From: Tillandsia leiboldiana
Lineage: Eukaryota; Streptophyta; Magnoliopsida; Poales; Bromeliaceae
Assembly (NCBI GenBank): GCA_029204045.2
Contig: CM055081.1
Coordinates: 6,566,192 to 6,630,191, forward strand
DNA: 64,000 nt
Direction of reading: 5' to 3'
The notes below the pieces were generated by a model. That model ran no database searches, was not told the origin of the DNA, and saw only the letters and a program-made list of their open reading frames with translations. The translations under genes were made by a program, and so were the position numbers. Every line of letters begins with the position of its first letter. Positions within the stretch are counted from its first letter, which is position 1. Shown here one piece after another: positions 61,526 to 64,000 of this stretch.

Positions 61526-62065
61526 TCACAGCAGGAGCCCCTTCCTCCCCGCTCCGTTGCCGGTGCCGGGAAGAGCGAGGGCGTTCACACAGTCCAATCC
61601 ACAACCACATTGCGGGGACTCGTAGAAGTTGTCGATGGGGAAGTTGGCGGAGGCGATCCCGACGGAGAAATCGAGCTCGTCGCCGTCGCGCTCGACCTCG
61701 ACGATGTTGATCCAGAAGAGGAGCACCTTGACGCTGACGCCGCGGAGGTTGGAGAGGCGGTCGCGGGAGATGACGCCGGAGATGGTGGACTGGTACCGGA
61801 GCTGGTACGAGCCCTCGAGGGAGAAACTACAGGTGCCGTCGAAGTACGCAGAGAACTCGCCCGTGTCGGGGTCGAGGTCGTAGCTGAGGGCGCCCTTGGG
61901 GAGGAGGCCGATGGGGAAATCGTAGGACTCGAGCACCTCGTACGCGTTGGGATTGGACGCCAAGGAAGAGGACGAGGAGGAGGAGAGGGTCGAGCTCGCC
62001 GCGGAGGAGGCGACGCCGAGGAGGAGGAGGAAGAGGATGAGGGAGGGGGAGGAGAGGGGCGCCAT
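61526..62065 (-). CDS. DUF538 family secreted protein
   Basis: 179 aa, single exon. The N-terminal LILFLLLLGVASSAASS is a signal peptide, followed by a Ser run. Family blocks are AYEVLESYDFPIGLLPKGALSYDLDPDTGEF, CSFSLEGSYQLRYQSTISGVIS, LRGVSVKVLLFWINIVEVERDGDELDFSVGIASANFPIDNF, and CGCGLDC near the end. Plant DUF538 proteins (about 160-180 aa) are of unknown function, with some reports of stress induction. An upstream in-frame ATG at 62152 overlaps the likely TATA box (TATAAAT, minus strand, 62157-62151), so the ATG at 62065 is the better start. The GC-rich coding sequence is typical of monocots. Confidence 0.9.
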   Translation of the reverse strand: MAPLSSPSLILFLLLLGVASSAASSTLSSSSSSSLASNPNAYEVLESYDFPIGLLPKGALSYDLDPDTGEFSAYFDGTCSFSLEGSYQLRYQSTISGVISRDRLSNLRGVSVKVLLFWINIVEVERDGDELDFSVGIASANFPIDNFYESPQCGCGLDCVNALALPGTGNGAGRKGLLL

Positions 62066-62150
62066 TGGAGAGGTGGGGAGGGTGAATAGGGTTTTGTCGC
62101 ACGTGTGGGAGAAAAGGGGGAGGGAGAAGAAGGGAGGAGAAAGAGGGGAC

Positions 62151-62157
62151 ATTTATA
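62151..62157 (-). promoter_or_regulatory. TATA box of the DUF538 gene
   Basis: TATAAAT on the minus strand, 86 bp upstream of the chosen ATG, leaving room for a leader of about 55 nt. Confidence 0.6.
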
Positions 62158-62239
62158 GATGAAAAAATGGGACTCGTGTGGAGAGATGGGGACACGTGGC
62201 GGTTTCTCAACGGAGTGGTAGTTGGGACTAGGGACATTG

Positions 62240-62430
62240 GATAACATGTAATTCGGGAGTAGAGGTTGCATACGCATGGATCAAATTATCTAGAACCCGG
62301 ATGTATACAACCCTATATTAAATTTAATAACATTTTCAAAAAGAGCGGAAATTGGGGGACAAATTTTAAATAATCTAGATTCGGGACTTATTTATAATGT
62401 ATATTTTATATTTCATTAATTTTATCAGCG

Positions 62431-62469
<39 letters not shown>

Positions 62470-63850
62470 AAATATTTTGAAACCCCCTCATGTAGTGAAG
62501 CCATGTGGGTCATTTTTATTGGCCCATTTGCAGCATTGTATACATCCAGTGTTGTAGACAATTTATTCTCGTTGGATAGTGGGATCGAATAGATTAGTGT
62601 AGGATTGTGTGAGGGCGACTCGTGGACTTTTGTTAATGAAATAAGCGAAGTGGGATGCGACAAAACTGTACCAAGATTCGTGCGATGGTGATGGAGACCA
62701 TACTACGCGAACATACTACTGGCGAATTTTTTATTATTAAACTTTTTTTTTTATTATTAATTTTAATATTTAGATTATTTTATTTTATTAATTATTTATT
62801 AAATTTATGAAATTTTTATTATCTAATTACATATTCTTTTATTCAATAATTAAAAATTTATAAGCACCAATGACTTGTACTCTATATATAGAGTTCGGTT
62901 ACGGTGTTTATAAAAGTAGTTTGTAATGCTGTTATTTTCAAAAACAATTGAAAATAACGGAAATTGCTTTTAGTTAATTTTATGAAAAAAATAAAAAAAA
63001 TAATGATTGAATTTGATATAAAATATAATTTTATAATAATATTTTGTTATAACAAAATTTATTATAATATTTAATAAAAATAATTTATTATAAAAATAAG
63101 TTTTTTTTTAAATTCTACTTAAACTTGAAATTTATAAAAATAATATGTTAATATTCAAATATAAATAATATTTATCAATATATTACAATTAATAATTTAA
63201 TAATAAAAATAATTTGTTAATAAATATAATGCATTATATTTATATAATGCAGTTTTCATTCAATTTATAATTTTAGTAAAACTTGAAATTAAATTTTGAA
63301 ATAACATTATCTCACCAAAAGAGAGTGAAGTAGTATTTTATTTCAAACTAGTCGCATATAATCAAAAATAACAAATAACAAAATTTGATCAAGATAAAAT
63401 ATTATGATCAAAACTTTTGTTATTCCTGAACAAAACGACGGCTTGGAGTTTACAAAAGTTCAAATGAGTAGGTAAAAAAAAATTTTAATTTAAAATATAA
63501 AATAATTAGGCTTCGAATTTAAGACATAAGGGATCAATTATCAAATTCATTATCATTTACGCTAAAAAAAATCGATAAAATTTAAAGATTGGTCCGGTGC
63601 TTTAGTGTTATATGATCGCATTAGTGTGTTTGGTTTTTTTTTAAATGTGCAAATAAGTTGGTAAATTTTGTTTCATGCAATGCAATGCAATGGGCGTGGT
63701 TCTCTGTAATTAAAGACACAGGATTAAGGGGCACGCGACGTGGACGGTAAGGATTAATCGGGGCCTTTGTATTGGACTCGGATCCTAACGATAGATTCGG
63801 AAATCGAACCCGCAAAATTCGAAAACCCGCTACCCTTTACCTCTCCGATT
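62240..63850. other. AT-rich intergenic DNA
   Basis: No gene was seen. It has a (TTA)n tract (62436-62467). TATATAGAGTTCGGTTACGGTG at 62885 resembles 46840 (TATAGAGTTCGGTTATTATG), likely a shared MITE end. Confidence 0.5.
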
Positions 63851-63921
63851 CCCGCGCAAAGTTTCCCCCCTACCTCAAACACTCAAAAGCACGGCGCCAC
63901 GAACCTCCATCGTCTCCAACA

Positions 63922-64000
63922 ATGGCGACCACCACCTCCTCCTCCGCCGCCGCCGATGACGTCTCCTCCCTCCTCTCCCTCCTATCCTCCTCTCCCTCTC
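63922..64000 (+). CDS. start of an unidentified gene, cut by the window edge
   Basis: ATG at 63922 in the context CAACAATGGCG opens a frame MATTTSSSAAADDVSSLLSLLSS that runs off the window. The GC- and TC-rich coding style and the preceding GC-enriched leader match the other gene starts here. Too little is present to name a family. Confidence 0.6.
   Translation, partial: MATTTSSSAAADDVSSLLSLLSSSPS

Noticed and set aside
62066..62152. N-terminal extension of the DUF538 protein
   Set aside because: The upstream ATG overlaps the TATA box, and the downstream Met starts directly at a good signal peptide.

Overview
This window is plant nuclear DNA, most likely from a monocot. Gene 5' exons are very GC-rich (UXS, PHR2, eL22, LEA3, DUF538), while introns and intergenic DNA are strongly AT-rich, and the proteins match angiosperm families throughout. 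I cannot name the species. A non-grass commelinid such as pineapple would fit, but that is a guess.

Genes, left to right: UDP-glucuronate decarboxylase UXS (+, 3347-7132, 6 exons); cytosolic ribosomal protein eL22 (+, 8604-10483, 2 exons); photolyase-like PHR2 (+, 16478-19821, 4 exons); small-subunit processome protein UTP14 (-, 26740-20911, 11 exons); a dormancy/auxin-associated (DRM1/ARP) protein (+, 31122-32722, 3 exons); a LEA_3/SAG21-like protein (+, 47794-48189, 2 exons); a DUF538 protein (-, 62065-61526, no intron seen); and the first 79 nt of a gene running off the right edge (+, 63922). They are unrelated housekeeping and stress genes, each with its own promoter. All exon joins given keep frame and use GT-AG ends, except UXS intron 1, which has the signature of a U12-type AT-AC intron.

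Mobile DNA fills much of the rest. An L1-type LINE (36479-40306, -) is 5'-truncated, flanked by a 9-bp target-site duplication (TSD), and keeps a 1189-codon ORF2 whose endonuclease His is replaced by Tyr. Two more LINE 3' ends lie at 1-322 and about 12420-12537. A Ty1-copia element (52252-60080) is broken by stops that mostly look like C-to-T/G-to-A decay, and its two LTRs differ greatly in length (500 versus 971 bp). Several non-autonomous DNA elements are present. The most striking is a family of about 172-bp elements built as a chain of hairpins with 9-bp TSDs (5517, 33584, 45566, 47295, plus older copies); the arms of its central hairpin change together from copy to copy. Other items include a 442-bp MITE with long terminal inverted repeats and a 9-bp TSD, a 1.29-kb element with three 112-bp GC-rich tandem repeats, a telomere-like (TTTAGGG)n tract inside an inverted-repeat element, and many long (AT)n tracts.

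The best candidate for something undescribed is the multi-hairpin MITE family. The U12-type intron and the C-to-T-type inactivation of both retrotransposons also merit checking. All calls come from reading the sequence alone; no database search was possible.
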